A stretch of DNA of 64,000 nt from Syngnathus acus (taxonomy: Eukaryota; Chordata; Actinopteri; Syngnathiformes; Syngnathidae): the NCBI RefSeq assembly GCF_901709675.1, contig NC_051091.1:12000967-12064966 (forward strand). Direction: 5' to 3'. The number at the start of each line of letters is the position of its first letter. The stretch's first letter is position 1. The notes below the pieces were generated by a model. The model did not search any database. It saw nothing but the letters and a program-made list of their open reading frames with translations, and had not been told where the DNA came from. Positions 1-10,190 of this stretch are shown in pieces. The translations under genes were made by a program, and so were the position numbers.

Positions 1-1045
1 ATTAGCAATGACTGTAAGTGAGCACCTCAGGCTGCTTGAGGAGGTCACAGTGTGTGTGATCACTAGCAAACCCTGTAGGACTGGAGTGGAACAGCATGGC
101 CGCAAATACATTTTTAAACACGACATTTTCGTTTTTACAGGGGCTTTGTTAATTATTTGTGAGAGCGGCACACGACCAAATTAAAGTTAACATGTTATGC
201 ACTTCCTCATCCATGTTAAATTTCAAGTGTTTATTTGCGTCCTCTGGTGTGACATCATGCTCCAATAAGCAGCTCAGTGCACAGACTTCAGTGCTTATAT
301 GTAATATGTGTGTACGTGTGCGTGCACGCACGTATCGTGTTGAAGGACTCAGGTGGTGACGAATGAGCGTATCGTTTGTTGTTTGTGTGACACTTCCATA
401 TTATGCTACATATAAACGTTCATTTTTAACACATTATGAAATATAGAATAAATATAGAATTAAAAAATAACAATAAAATCATAATTAATTAAATAAATAT
501 GTACTAATAAACAATTAAAGGCATATAAAATAAAAATATTTATATTTCATATAATTGAACTATTAAATATGTTTCAACAAAATAAACGTAATATAAATAG
601 TAGCGCTGTCGAGCGGATAAACATTTCTTATTGCAGTATTCCTGGAAAGAGAGAGAGAGAGAGAAAAGAATGTTGTGCAATGCAAACACGGCGTACTGTA
701 CTGGGTTTTGTTTGCTTGTCTTTTTTTTTTTACTCCAGTGAAGGCCTAGTGTAATTAAACATCAAAACCCCAGTGACAAGTGGACGTGGAAGCAATTACA
801 TCTCCAATGATTTTTCCGGAGGGCTCCATTTATTACAGTTGGGCACTCATGCAGCAAAATATTATTATTAATATTAAAAACACACAAACTCCATATACAG
901 ACCTACACAGTAAACCCCCCACGTAGCCGTGCCAGTAATGCATTTTTATCAAGGAGCTGGGATATGCTTGAGCTGAATACAGAGCAGCCCCCACAAGCCC
1001 AGACAATGTATTCATTACACCTCAAATCTCACAGTCAGCACACAC

Positions 1046-1133
<88 letters not shown>

Positions 1134-3110
1134 ACACACCAATCGCCTAGATGGATTTGTACATTGTACTGGCCATTTTTCCTCAGACATGAAAGTGTGT
1201 GTGTGAGTGTGTGTGCGCATGTGTGTACAGGAGGTGGAGGGGCTTCGGCTCTTCTTTGAGATGGGGATTTGATATGAGTGCGAATGTGCGTCTGTGCTTG
1301 TGTGTAATCCATGTGATCATATGAGCCCCCCTCTGTTCCTTTGTCAGGGTAAGAAATCAATACTTTTTGAGCACAGTAGATCCGATACAAGGTGAGGCAT
1401 TGGGGAGTTTGGATGTTCACTTCTGTCTATACTACTCCATCCGTCTGTCCATCCATCCATCCATAGTACATTGTAGGTGTAGACTAGTGAAACTGGAAGA
1501 ATCAATAACATGAATCCCAGTGGCAGGCGTGGTGTCTTCATTACAGTGGGGCAAGGACAAGGTGAGAGTAAAGATGGGGGAGGAAGCACTTGGGAGTGGA
1601 ATTGATAGTGAAATTGCACTCGTACCTTTTACAGCTACTATCAAGTGTGACCGCTCTAATGATGACGCATGCTCATGGCCAAATAAGGGCAGCATCAGCC
1701 ATTTCCTAGAGTAATGCCATTTTTTTAGGCTTGTTGAGAAATATTCATTTAGAGGCCAAGATAAGAAATTCAACATCTGATGTTCATTGCAAGGAGGATG
1801 TGGGTATCACAGTACAGTGGAGGAAGGAAATGGGAGGCGGGAGGTTAAAGATATCATCAGCTCCCTACCCCCCTTCACAAAATTTGTCGATAATTCCCTC
1901 GATGGTGAAGCTCATATTCTGCACAGAATGCATTAGCCATACATTTGATATCCTACACTGCACCTCACCCTCCATCTTGTCCTTGCAATCTCTTAATTGA
2001 TCTGACCATGAAAATGTGTGAATGTGTGTATGTGCACATAAATGTGTTTCGATGTGCATGTGTGTACATGTACAATTTAAAAAAAATGTGCGGTTCAATT
2101 TTTTTTATTTTCAAAAACGAAATTTCCACAAGTATGTAATTATTAAAATTATGAGTGGAAAAAAAAATCTTATAAATTAAAATGTAAAAATGTTTTCTTC
2201 AAGGTAAGAAGTCAAGGTCAATGTCGCCAGAGAGAAAAACAACCACGTACTGTAATGAAAGGATTTTGAACCCTCTGACCTTTGCTCAGACATGTCCTGC
2301 TTTTCGCTCCTTAATTGGTCGATGTCTGGCAGGACTTGTCAAGCATCTATCCAGACACTTGAAGGTGACATTCCACATGTAGCGAGAGCTTTGATGTGTC
2401 TCCAGCCCACCTGCTAGGCACATAAGAAGCTCTCTTCCTACATCTCCACAGAGAGGGGAAGAAGAAGCAGCCTGGAGGATGGTGGCGCGTTATTTCACAA
2501 CTAAAAAGCGTCACACCGCTTCTCAACTACTAACAGGATTAAAGGCCCCAACGAGACTGTACCGACGGTGATAAAAGTGATGGACAAGAGTGAGGCGGTA
2601 AGTCCGTTAAAAACCTTCTCTTCTGCTTTATGTTCCCCCATGAAGACATGAGCGAGGATACAGAGTGACAAAGCCATGAAAAGAGCATAACATGGTTCAA
2701 ATGAACTCAACGCGTCAAACAAATTGTGATACATTGAAAATAATTTGATTGTAGTTTTTAATTTTCTTATTTTAATTTATATAGTAGTAACTATGATTAT
2801 ACTTCAAATTATTACAAAATCATATTTAAACATTTTTATTGTGGTCATGTTGTTACAGTGCTTAACAATATTTTAACTAATAATCATTTTATTATTTTAT
2901 AAACACACCTATTTTCTTGTGTTGCTATTCCTGTTACCAAACGTTCCATTTCTTGTTCTATGGTTATCATCATACAATTCCTGTTTGTCGCATTAAAAAA
3001 AGTCAAAGGAAAATTAAAAAGGATTCATGAATCTGAATCCTCACGAGTGGAAACAAGGTTAAGCATAGTGAGTGACTCCAATATAGCAGACAGAAATCAC
3101 CTTAATCGAC
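1..3110. other. Non-genic stretch at left edge
   Basis: I see no exon or recognisable protein similarity here on either strand. The DNA is AT-rich, especially around 420-560 and 2740-2900. It holds the CA microsatellite described separately, a short run of CATC units near 1440-1465, and GT-rich stretches at 1195-1310 and 2010-2070. The short open frames are mostly low-complexity translations and show no domain. It could be the distal flank or an intron of a gene outside the window. Confidence 0.6.
1039..1139. repeat. (CA)n microsatellite, about 100 bp
   Basis: An almost uninterrupted CA dinucleotide run of roughly 50 units, broken by one CG near the start and one TA near the end. Such runs are common in teleost genomes and usually length-polymorphic. 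The open frames across it, Thr-His on one strand and Val-Cys on the other, are translations of the repeat and not genes. Confidence 0.97.
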
Positions 3111-3180
3111 CTAACCATCCATCCATCCATCCATCCATCTTCTTCCGCTTATCCAGGGTCGGGTCACGGGGGCAGCAGCT

Positions 3181-3943
3181 TTATGAGGGACTCCTAGACT
3201 TCCCTCTCCCCAGCCACTTCATCCAGCTCATCTCGGGGATCCCAAGGCGTTCCCAGGCCAGCTGAGAGACATAGTCTCTCCAGCGCGTCCTGGGTCGTCC
3301 CCGGGGTCTCTTACCGGTGGGACATGCCCGGAACACATCCCCAGGGAGGCGTCCAGGAGGCATCCTGATGAGATGCCCGAGCCACCTCATCTGGCTCCTC
3401 TCAAGGTGGACGAGCAGCGGCTCTACTCCGAGTCTCTCCCGGATGACCGAGCTTCTCACCTTATCTCTAAGGGAGAGCCCGGACACCCTGCGGAGAAAAC
3501 TCATTTCGGCCGCTTGTATCCTGGATCTCGTTCTTTCGGTCACGACCCATAGCTCGTGACCATAGGTGAGGGTGGGAGCATAGATCGACCGGTAAATTGA
3601 GAGCTTTCCCTTTTGGCTCAGCTCTCTCTTTACCACGACGGACCGGTACAGAGTCCGCATTACTGCCGACGCTGCACTGATCCGCCTGTCGATCTCGCGC
3701 TCCATCCTGCCCTCACTCGTGAACAAGACCCCAAGATACTTGAACTCCTCCACTTGGGGCAGGATCTCATCCCCGATCCGGAGAGGGCATTCCACCCTTT
3801 TCCGACCGAGGACCATGGACTCGGATTTGGAGGTGCTGACCCTCATCCCGACCGCTTCACACTCGGCTGCGAACCGCTCCAGTGAGAGCTGGAGATCACG
3901 GCTTGAAGAAACCAACAGCACCACGTTGTCTGCAAAAAGCAGA
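3181..3943 (-). pseudogene. LINE reverse transcriptase, C-terminal part
   Basis: A 247-aa open frame running from the catalytic-motif region to the end of the LINE protein. It contains the segments EFKYLGVLFTSEGRM, LSIYRSIYAPTLTYGHELWV and MRWLGHLIRMPPGRLPGDVF, which are typical of the fish RTE-like polymerase tail. Upstream the frame is cut by the solo LTR at 3949. Just downstream of that junction the palm motif reads Phe-Ala-Asp-Asn, whereas active reverse transcriptases have two adjacent aspartates. The copy is therefore predicted to be catalytically dead even apart from the insertion. Confidence 0.88.
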
Positions 3944-3948
3944 GACGC

Positions 3949-4361
3949 TGTTAGGGTTGATAGATTAGTTTGATCCTATTATTATGTTGGAATGTAACCC
4001 GTAATAATTAACCTAGGTTGTCCTGGCTTAACAAAGTAGTAGAACAAAGTGCTAAGATCCTTTGAACTGATTGACCAGCTGCAGAGGACGAAATCAAAGT
4101 TGTTTTGTTTACTCAACATCGTAAAACAACCCCTGCTATGATTTGATCAGAGGCCAGGGGTTTCACCCCCATCCTGTCCACTCACACCCCCACCCTGTTT
4201 CTCTCAATAAAAATGCTCATGCAAGAGGCCTAAGTCAGACCTTATTCGATCATCGCTGTATGCACAGCGACAAACGACTCTCCACTTGCAAGTGTTTAAA
4301 ATGGCATACTGTCTCCCGTGTGGTTCTTGCAAAATAGGTTAGAGTGAGAACCACTCTAACA
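3949..4361 (+). mobile_element. Solo LTR (413 bp) inserted in the LINE, with 5-bp target duplication GACGC
   Basis: The segment begins TGTTAGGG and ends CTCTAACA, the TG...CA termini of an LTR, and is flanked by GACGC at 3944-3948 and 4362-4366. Removing it with one GACGC copy restores the LINE reverse-transcriptase reading (ASLLFAD...). An AATAAA at 4206-4211 sets the LTR orientation as +. The last bases form a perfect 9-bp hairpin: GTTAGAGTG at 4338-4346 and CACTCTAAC at 4352-4360. No internal retroelement sequence is attached, so it is a recombination-derived solo LTR. A related LTR part lies in reverse at 63849-64000. The superfamily cannot be told from the LTR alone; a 5-bp duplication fits Gypsy or BEL among others. 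Confidence 0.9.
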
Positions 4362-5959
4362 GACGCGATGCTGAGGTCCCCAAACCGGACACCCTCAACG
4401 CCTCAGCTGCGCCTAGAAATTCTGTCCATAATAATTATGAACAGAATCGGTGACAAAGGGCAGCCTTGGCGGAGTCCAACCCTCACTGGGAACGAATCCG
4501 ACTTACTGCCGGAAATGCGGACCAAACTCTGGCATCGGTGATACAGGGACCGAACCGCCCTTATCAGTTGGCTCGGCACCCCGTACTCCCGAAGCACCCT
4601 CCACAGAACCTCCCGAGGGACACGGTTGAACGCCTTCTCCAAGTCCACAAAACACATGTGGACTGGTTGGGCGAACTCCCATGCCGCCTCGAGGATCCTG
4701 CCGAGGGTGTAGAGCTGGTCCACTGTTCCACGGCCAGGACGAAAGCCACACTGCTCCTCCTGAATCCGAGGTTTGACCTCCCGACGGACCCTCCTGTCCA
4801 GCACCCCTGAATAGACCTTACCAGGGAGGCTGAGGAGTGTGATTGGAACACACCCTCCGGTCCCCCCTCTTAAAGATGGGAACCACCACCCCAGTCTGCC
4901 AATCCAGAGGCACCGTCCCCGATGTCCACGCAATGTTGTAGAGGCGTGTCAGCCATGACAGCCCCACAACATCCAGAGCCTTTAAGAACTCCGGGCGGAT
5001 CTCATCCAGCCCCGGGGCCTTGCCACCGAAGAGTTTTTTAACTACCTCAGTGACTTCGACCCCAGAGATTGGAGAGTCCGCCTCAGAGTCTCCAGGCCCT
5101 GCTTCCACAATGGAAGGCGTGTCGGTGGAATTGAGGAGGTCTTCGAAGTATTCTCCCTACTGACTCACGACGTCCCGAGTCGAGGTCAGCAACACGCCAT
5201 CTCCACTGTAAACAGTGTTGACGGTGCACTGCTTCCCCCTCCTGAGACGCCGGATGGTGGACCAGAATTTCCTCGAAGCCGTCCGGAAGTCATACTCCGT
5301 GGCTTCGCCAAACTCCTCCCACGCCCGGGTTTTTGCCTCAGCAACCGCCGAAGCCGCGTTCCACTTGGCCATCCGGTACTTGTCAGCTGCGTCCGGAGTC
5401 TCGCAGGCCAAAACGGCCCAATAGGACTCCTTCTTCAGCTTGACGGCATCCGTTACCGCCGGTGTCCACCAGCGGGTTCGGGGATTGCCGCCACGACAGG
5501 CACCAACGACCTTACGGCCACAGCTCCGGTCGGCCGCCTCAACAATGGAGGCGCGGAACATGGTCCACTCTGACTCAACGTCCCCCGCCTCCCCCGGGAC
5601 GTGGGAAAAGCTCTGCCGGAGGTGGGAGTTGAAGCTCTTCCTGACAGGGGATTCTGCCAGACGTTCCCAGCAGACCCTCACAGAGCGTTTGGGTCTGCCA
5701 GGTCGGACCGGCATCTTCCCCCACCATCGGAGCCAACCCACCACCAGGTGGTGATCAGTTGACAACTCCCCCCCTCTCTTCACCCGAGTGTCCAAAACAT
5801 GCGGCCGCAAATCCGATGACATGACTACAAAGTCGATCATCGAACTGTGGCCTAGGGCAGTGGTTCTCAAATGGGGGTACACGTACCCCTGGGGGTACAT
5901 GGAGGTACTCCAGGGGGCACGTGAGATTTTACAAAAATATATACCGGTATTAAAAAAAA

Positions 5960-6318
5960 GTCGGCTCGGTGACGCGCTGGGTAGCACGTCCGCCTCACAG
6001 TTAGGAGGGTGCGGGTTCGATTCCACCTCCGGCCCTCCCTGTGTGGAGTTTGCATGTTCTCCCCGGGCCCGCGTGGGTTTTCTCCGGGCACTCCGGTTTC
6101 CTCCCACGTCGGAAAACATGCTTGGTAGGCCGATTGGGCACTCCAAATTGTCCCTAGGTGTGAGTGCGAGTGCACATGGTTGTTTGTCTCTATGTGCCCT
6201 GCGATTGGCTGGCAACCGGTTCAGGGTGTCCCCCGCCTACTGCCCGAAGACGGTTGGGATAGGCTCCAGCACACCCGCGACCCCCGTGGGGACTAAGCGG
6301 TTCAGAAAATGGATGGAT
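5960..6318 (+). mobile_element. tRNA-headed teleost SINE inserted in the hAT element
   Basis: The head contains a pol III box-B-like GGTTCGATTCC after a tRNA-like stretch (GTAGCACGTCCGCCTCACAG). The body follows with the familiar fish segments GTGGAGTTTGCATGTTCTCC, CTCCGGTTTCCTCCCAC, CAAATTGTCCCTAGGTGTGA, GATAGGCTCCAGCAC and the tail AAAATGGATGGATGG. The copy is flanked by a duplication of about 13 bp, GGTATTAAAAAAA (from 5946 and from 6319), and by an A-run at its end. It therefore inserted after the hAT. It is the best preserved of many copies in the window. Confidence 0.9.
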
Positions 6319-6477
6319 GGTATTAAAAAAAAAAAAAAAAACAGTAGGCCTGATTGTCTTGAGAATTAGTTATAAAAAGTTTGATGAAATATAAATGTAT
6401 GTTTTATATTCAGTATTCAATTTTAATCCTTAATAAACGGACTCTCCACAAACCAATAGCAGTCACCTGCGGTTGCC

Positions 6478-6837
6478 TTGATGACGCACTGTGACATGGA
6501 GATGTGGCTAAAGCGTAGCAGCGATGCTGCTGTTGAAAACACGGAGAAACAAGTAAAAATGAAGGCAAAACGAGAGCCGAAGAAGTACCGACAGTACATG
6601 GAAGACTATTGTTTGATGGGATTTACGTTCACAAGTTGTAACCCACCCAAAGCGCTGTGCTTTTTTTGCGGGGAGAAATTAGCCAACGCTAGCATGAAGC
6701 CGGCACATCTCCAGCACACACAAAACACGGATGCCATGTTGGTAAGCCACCGGAGTTCTTCAGAAGGAAACTTTCTGACTTCAAGTCATCCCAAGACACA
6801 ATGCGAAAAGCCTCCACTACATCAGCCAAAGCCCTGA
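6478..6837 (+). pseudogene. hAT transposase N-terminal fragment (BED-type zinc finger region)
   Basis: The fragment reads RQYMEDYCLMGFTFTSCN followed by CFFCGEKLANASMKPAHLQH. This resembles the start of ZBED5-like hAT transposases, in which a two-cysteine knuckle is followed by histidines. The usual spaced histidine pair after KP is disturbed (HLQHTQNTD), and the frame then goes out of register. I take it as a decayed BED finger. The following conserved part (FRRKLSDFKSS-type) is only readable after a frame change near 6755. Confidence 0.75.
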
Positions 6838-6924
6838 AGGCTTCTTATGCGGTTTTCTTTGCTCGTAGCTAAAGCCAAAAAAAACGTTCACCCATAGCTG
6901 AAGAGCTGCTGCTCCCCGCCGCTG

Positions 6925-7296
6925 TTGTATTGGCCGAAACTATGCAAGACAAAAAATCTGCGGATACATACGGACATTGTCGAACAAGTTGTGGGAAAAC
7001 TTGGCGACTCTTTTTCACTCCAGCTAGATGAATCCACAGATGTCAGTGGAAATGCACAGCTTGTTGCTTTTGTGAGATACATTGAGACTGACGACATTTG
7101 TGAACACATACTTTTCTGCAAAAGTCTGGAGGGGAGACCTACCGGAGAGGACATTTTTAATGTCGTTAACGCATTTTTCTCAGAAAATGGTATCAGCTGG
7201 AAATCCTGCAGCAGCGTCTGTACAGATGTGGCTGCATCAATGACGGGCAGTGCGAAGGGCTCAGTGCGCGGATTAAAAGGAAAATGCCGACATTAA
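6925..7296 (+). pseudogene. hAT transposase catalytic-core fragment
   Basis: An open frame whose translation includes DIVEQVVGKLGDSFSLQLDE, then STDVSGNAQLVAFVRYI, ICEHILFCKSL and CTDVAASMTGSAKG. The LDESTD block and the CTDGA-like block are characteristic of the RNase-H-fold core of ZBED5/Charlie-type transposases. In the second block the usual Gly is Ala-Ala. The frame stops just before the inserted minus-strand SINE, and the middle of the protein is missing beyond it. Confidence 0.82.
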
Positions 7297-7348
7297 GGGA
7301 CATGCCCTTTTCCACAGCTCTGTCAGGAGGATTTTTTTATTTTTTTTT

Positions 7349-7648
7349 AAAAGTCCCAATGATCGTCACACACACATCTGGGTGTGGTGAAATTTGTCCT
7401 CTGCATTTAACCCATCCCCGTGTGATTTTAATCATCCCCTGGGGAGAGGGGAGCAGTGAGCAGCAGCGGTGGCCGCGCTCGGGAATCAGTTGGTGATCTA
7501 ACCCCCCAATTCCAACCCTTAATGCTGAGTGCCAAGCAGGGAGGCAATGGGTCCCATTTTTATAGTCTTTGGTATGACCCGGCCGGGGTATGAACCCACA
7601 ACCTTCCAGTCTCAGGGCGGACACTCTACCACTAGGCCACTGAGCTGG
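7349..7648 (-). mobile_element. Second, different tRNA-derived SINE, minus strand, inside the hAT element
   Basis: Read on the minus strand it begins near 7648 with CCAGCTCAGTGGCCTAGTGG, then TAGAGTGTCCGCC and the box-B-like GGTTCATACCCC. It ends near 7349 with TGTGTGACGATCATTGGGAC. The layout (tRNA head, unrelated body, short tail) is a widespread fish SINE distinct from the copy at 5960-6318. I could not define a target duplication, so a deletion may have accompanied the insertion. Confidence 0.82.
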
Positions 7649-7664
7649 TTCACCTGCTTTCCTC

Positions 7665-8133
7665 AGGTGGATGCTTCTCTCTCCAATGAAGATGTAGAGA
7701 CAGCTCCAGTGAAGTTAGTCATAGTGGGACATTTGGCTAACTTGATAAAGGGCTTCATTGCTACTTTGCTGACATGGAAGGAGAAATCTGCACAGCTGGT
7801 TGGGTGAGCAACCCATTTCTCTTGTTTGAAGCAAAGAGAAGCAAGCTTCCTGTCACTCACCAGGAAAAACTGATGGAAGTGGCATCTGACCGTGGCCTGC
7901 AGATGAAGTTTGGCGCATCCACTCTCACACAGTTTTGGGTGTGTGTGAGGCAGGAGCACCCTGAGCTGGGACAGAAAGCTTTGGAGCAGCTGCTGCCCTT
8001 TGCCTCCACATATTTATGTGAGACCTCCTTCTCTGCAATGACTGTGATCAAAACAAAGCAACGAAACAGACTGAGCCTGGAGAAGAACTTGATCACGGCA
8101 GTTGCCTCCCTGACACCAAGGATGACAAAGTGA
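7665..8133 (+). pseudogene. hAT transposase C-terminal (hATC dimerisation) fragment
   Basis: After the SINE the coding resumes with VKLVIVGHLANLIKGFI. It changes frame near 7800 and ends with WVSNPFLLFEAK, FWVCVRQEHPELGQKALEQL and LPFASTYLCETSFSAMTVIK. The last block is the hAT C-terminal dimerisation signature (L-PFxSTYLCExxFSxM) and is followed closely by a stop. The part that should join the core to this block has been lost. Confidence 0.85.
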
Positions 8134-10059
8134 GGTACAAGCCCATGTTTCTCACTAAAATGTAGTATGAGTGCAAAAGACTCATTCAAGCTTCAAGACT
8201 GTTCAATGCTTGTTCAATGCTTGTCAAATCAAAATCAAAATGTTCAATGCAACAATTAATTTTAAGAGAAAAAAAAGTTTCTTTTTTTTATTCCAAAAGA
8301 GGTAAAGTCGATTATTTTTTATGTGCAAATCTTTATTTATTATTAAGTTATCAATTTATCTTGTAAACAAGATTTTTTTTTTTAATTAAGTTAATTTAAT
8401 TTTGTGAACACATTTTTAGTTATGTTATTTTACTTTCCTTGCAAGAGATATTACAAGAAAGATTAATATAAATTAGCAGTGTTCTGCTACAGTTTGAATT
8501 TTGAAAGGGTTTATGCCTTACTTGGTGGTCACTGTTTACTGTTTTACGTTTTGTTTCAATATGCAATGTTTGAAACATAAATGTGTCTGTCAGGTACATT
8601 GCTACAAGTTGTTTAACTTTAATAAATCAAACACTGATGGGACAATCCTGTACTTCTTTCTTTTTTACCAGAAATGTGTTGCGCTGGTCAGGGGGTACTT
8701 GGCTGAAAAAATATTTCAAAGGGGGTACATCACTGAAAAAAATTTGAGAACCACTAGCCTAGGGTGTCCTGGTGCCAAGTGCACACATGGACACCCTTAT
8801 GTTTGAACATGGGGTTCATTATAGAAAAGCCGTGTCGAGCACAGAAGTCCAATTATAGAACACCGCTCGGGTTCAGATCGGGGTGGCCGTTCCTCCCAAT
8901 CACGCCCTTCCAGGTCTCACTGTCATTGCCCACGTGAGCATTGAAGTCACCCAGTAGAACGATGGAGTCCCCAGAAGGAGCGCTCTCCAGCACTTCCTCC
9001 AGTGACCCCAAGAAGGGTGGGTACTCTGAGCTGCTGTTTGGTGCGTAGACACAAACAACAGTCAGGAGCCGTCCCCCCCACCCGAAGGTGGAGGGAGGCT
9101 ACCCCCTCGTTCACCGGGGTGAACCCCAATGTGCAGGCGCCCAGCCGGGGGGCAATAAGTATGCCCACACCTGCTCGACGCCTCTCACCGTGGGCAACTC
9201 CAGAGTGGAAGAGAGTCCAGCCCCTCTCGAGAGAGCTTGTACCAGAGCCCAAACTAGTATGTACGGAGGCAAGTCCGACTATGTCTAGTCGAAACTTTTC
9301 TGCCTCACACACCAGCTCGGGCTCCTTTCCAGCCAGAGAGGTGACATTCCATGTCCCAAGAGCCAGCCTCTGCAGCCGGGGATCGGACCGCCAAGGTCCC
9401 CTCCTTTGGCCGCCGCCCAGCTCACTTTGAACCCGACCCCTTTGGCCCCTCCTACAGGTGGTGAGCCCATGGGAAGGGGGACCCACGTTTTCCTTTCGGG
9501 CTATGCCCGGCCGGGCCCCATGGGCGAAGGCCCGGCCCCCAGGCGCTTGCCTTCGAGCACCACCTCCAGGCCTGGCTCCAGAGGGGGGCCCCGGTGACCC
9601 GCGTCCGGGCGAGGGAAAACGAAGTCCATATGTCTTTTTCGCCATAAGGGGCTTGTGTGAGCCGTGCTTTATCTGGCCCCTCACCTAGGATCCTTTTGCC
9701 ACGGGTGACCCTACCAGGGGCATGAAGCCCCAGACAACATGGCTCCTAGGATCATAGGGGCACGCAAACCCCTCCACTACGATAAGGTGACGACTCACCT
9801 AACCAACCGCTTCTATTAAACATGTGGCGTCTGTAGCTGGATGGAAATGTGATTTGTGCCGATATACTGCCATCTGGTGCATCAACTATGTATTATATCG
9901 TTTCTGCAATTTTCTCTGTAATCACACATCATGAGTTTTTTGCGCTATCTGCTGGTGACAATTATTACCACTTGCGTTTGTAAACCACAAGGGGGTGTTG
10001 TCGTATAAATGTTCGTCACATCATCCGGCCACCATTAGCCTTATAAATAAACCACAGGT

Positions 10060-10190
10060 AGCATCCTTTCCTCAATTTTCTATAGCGCTTAATTGTCCTT
10101 ATTAGTGTCAAAGGGGAGCTCAAGTCTATCTCAACTGATGCTGGTGAGAGAAGTGGGATCCACTCTGGACCGGTTAGTCATAAATTAGAG
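10060..10190 (-). repeat. Degraded SINE 3' part
   Basis: The segment TTTTCTATAGCGCTTAATTG, continuing through GTCAAAGGGGAGCTCAAGTC, reads in reverse complement like the SINE 3' body at 6240-6318 (GCTCCAGC...GGATAAGCGG...AAAATGGA). It is heavily diverged. Confidence 0.5.

Larger units (their letters stand above)
5858..8756 (+). mobile_element. hAT-family DNA transposon (Charlie/ZBED-like), inactive, inserted in the LINE endonuclease
   Basis: The ends are inverted repeats: CAGTGGTTCTCAAAT at the left and its near-perfect complement ATTTGAGAACCACTA at the right. Both are flanked by the 8-bp duplication GCCTAGGG (5850-5857 and 8757-8764), the hallmark of hAT insertion. Both ends carry GGGGGTAC-type subterminal repeats. 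On the + strand it contains broken transposase coding: a BED-finger-like start (6478-6837), a catalytic-core part (6925-7296) and a C-terminal dimerisation part (7665-8133). Two SINEs have inserted into it. AT-rich DNA fills 8134-8700. It cannot encode its own transposase. Confidence 0.93.
3115..9805 (-). mobile_element. RTE/Rex3-like LINE retrotransposon, near full length, inactive, split by a solo LTR and a hAT element
   Basis: The element reads right to left. Its 5' part (about 9805-8765) carries a GC-rich leader and the start of an AP-endonuclease domain (LGTWNVTSLAGKE, GVGILIAPRLGA). The endonuclease continues at 5849-5700 (SMIDFVV, STDHHLVVGWLRWWGK). A spacer at about 5700-5160 follows. 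The reverse transcriptase lies at about 5110-3600 (GKAPGLDEIRPEFLKA, CGFRPGRGTVDQL, FVDLEKAFN, LRQGCPLSP). The C-terminal part ends with YLGVLFTSEGRMEREIDRR and GKRPRGRPRTRWRDYV. The 3' end is a short ATCC/TGGA tandem at 3115-3140, as in RTE-type LINEs. Without the two insertions it would be about 3.36 kb, a typical length for one long ORF. It is dead: it has frameshifts near 4850-4930, a stop around 5157-5159 and a mutated catalytic motif (FADN at 3924-3935). The RTE/Rex3 assignment is from family resemblance. Confidence 0.9.

Noticed and set aside
964-1420. Open frames of Thr-His or Val-Cys repeats
   Set aside because: They are translations of the CA microsatellite on both strands, with no other coding evidence.
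3317-3973. Plus-strand open frames across the LINE
   Set aside because: They are antisense to the clearly recognisable minus-strand reverse transcriptase.
5960-6040. Possible tRNA gene
   Set aside because: The tRNA-like head with box B is the promoter part of a SINE, and no cloverleaf with full acceptor stem is seen.
5788-6369. 193-aa plus-strand open frame
   Set aside because: It runs through LINE antisense, hAT terminus and SINE, so it is a chimera of repeats and not a gene.
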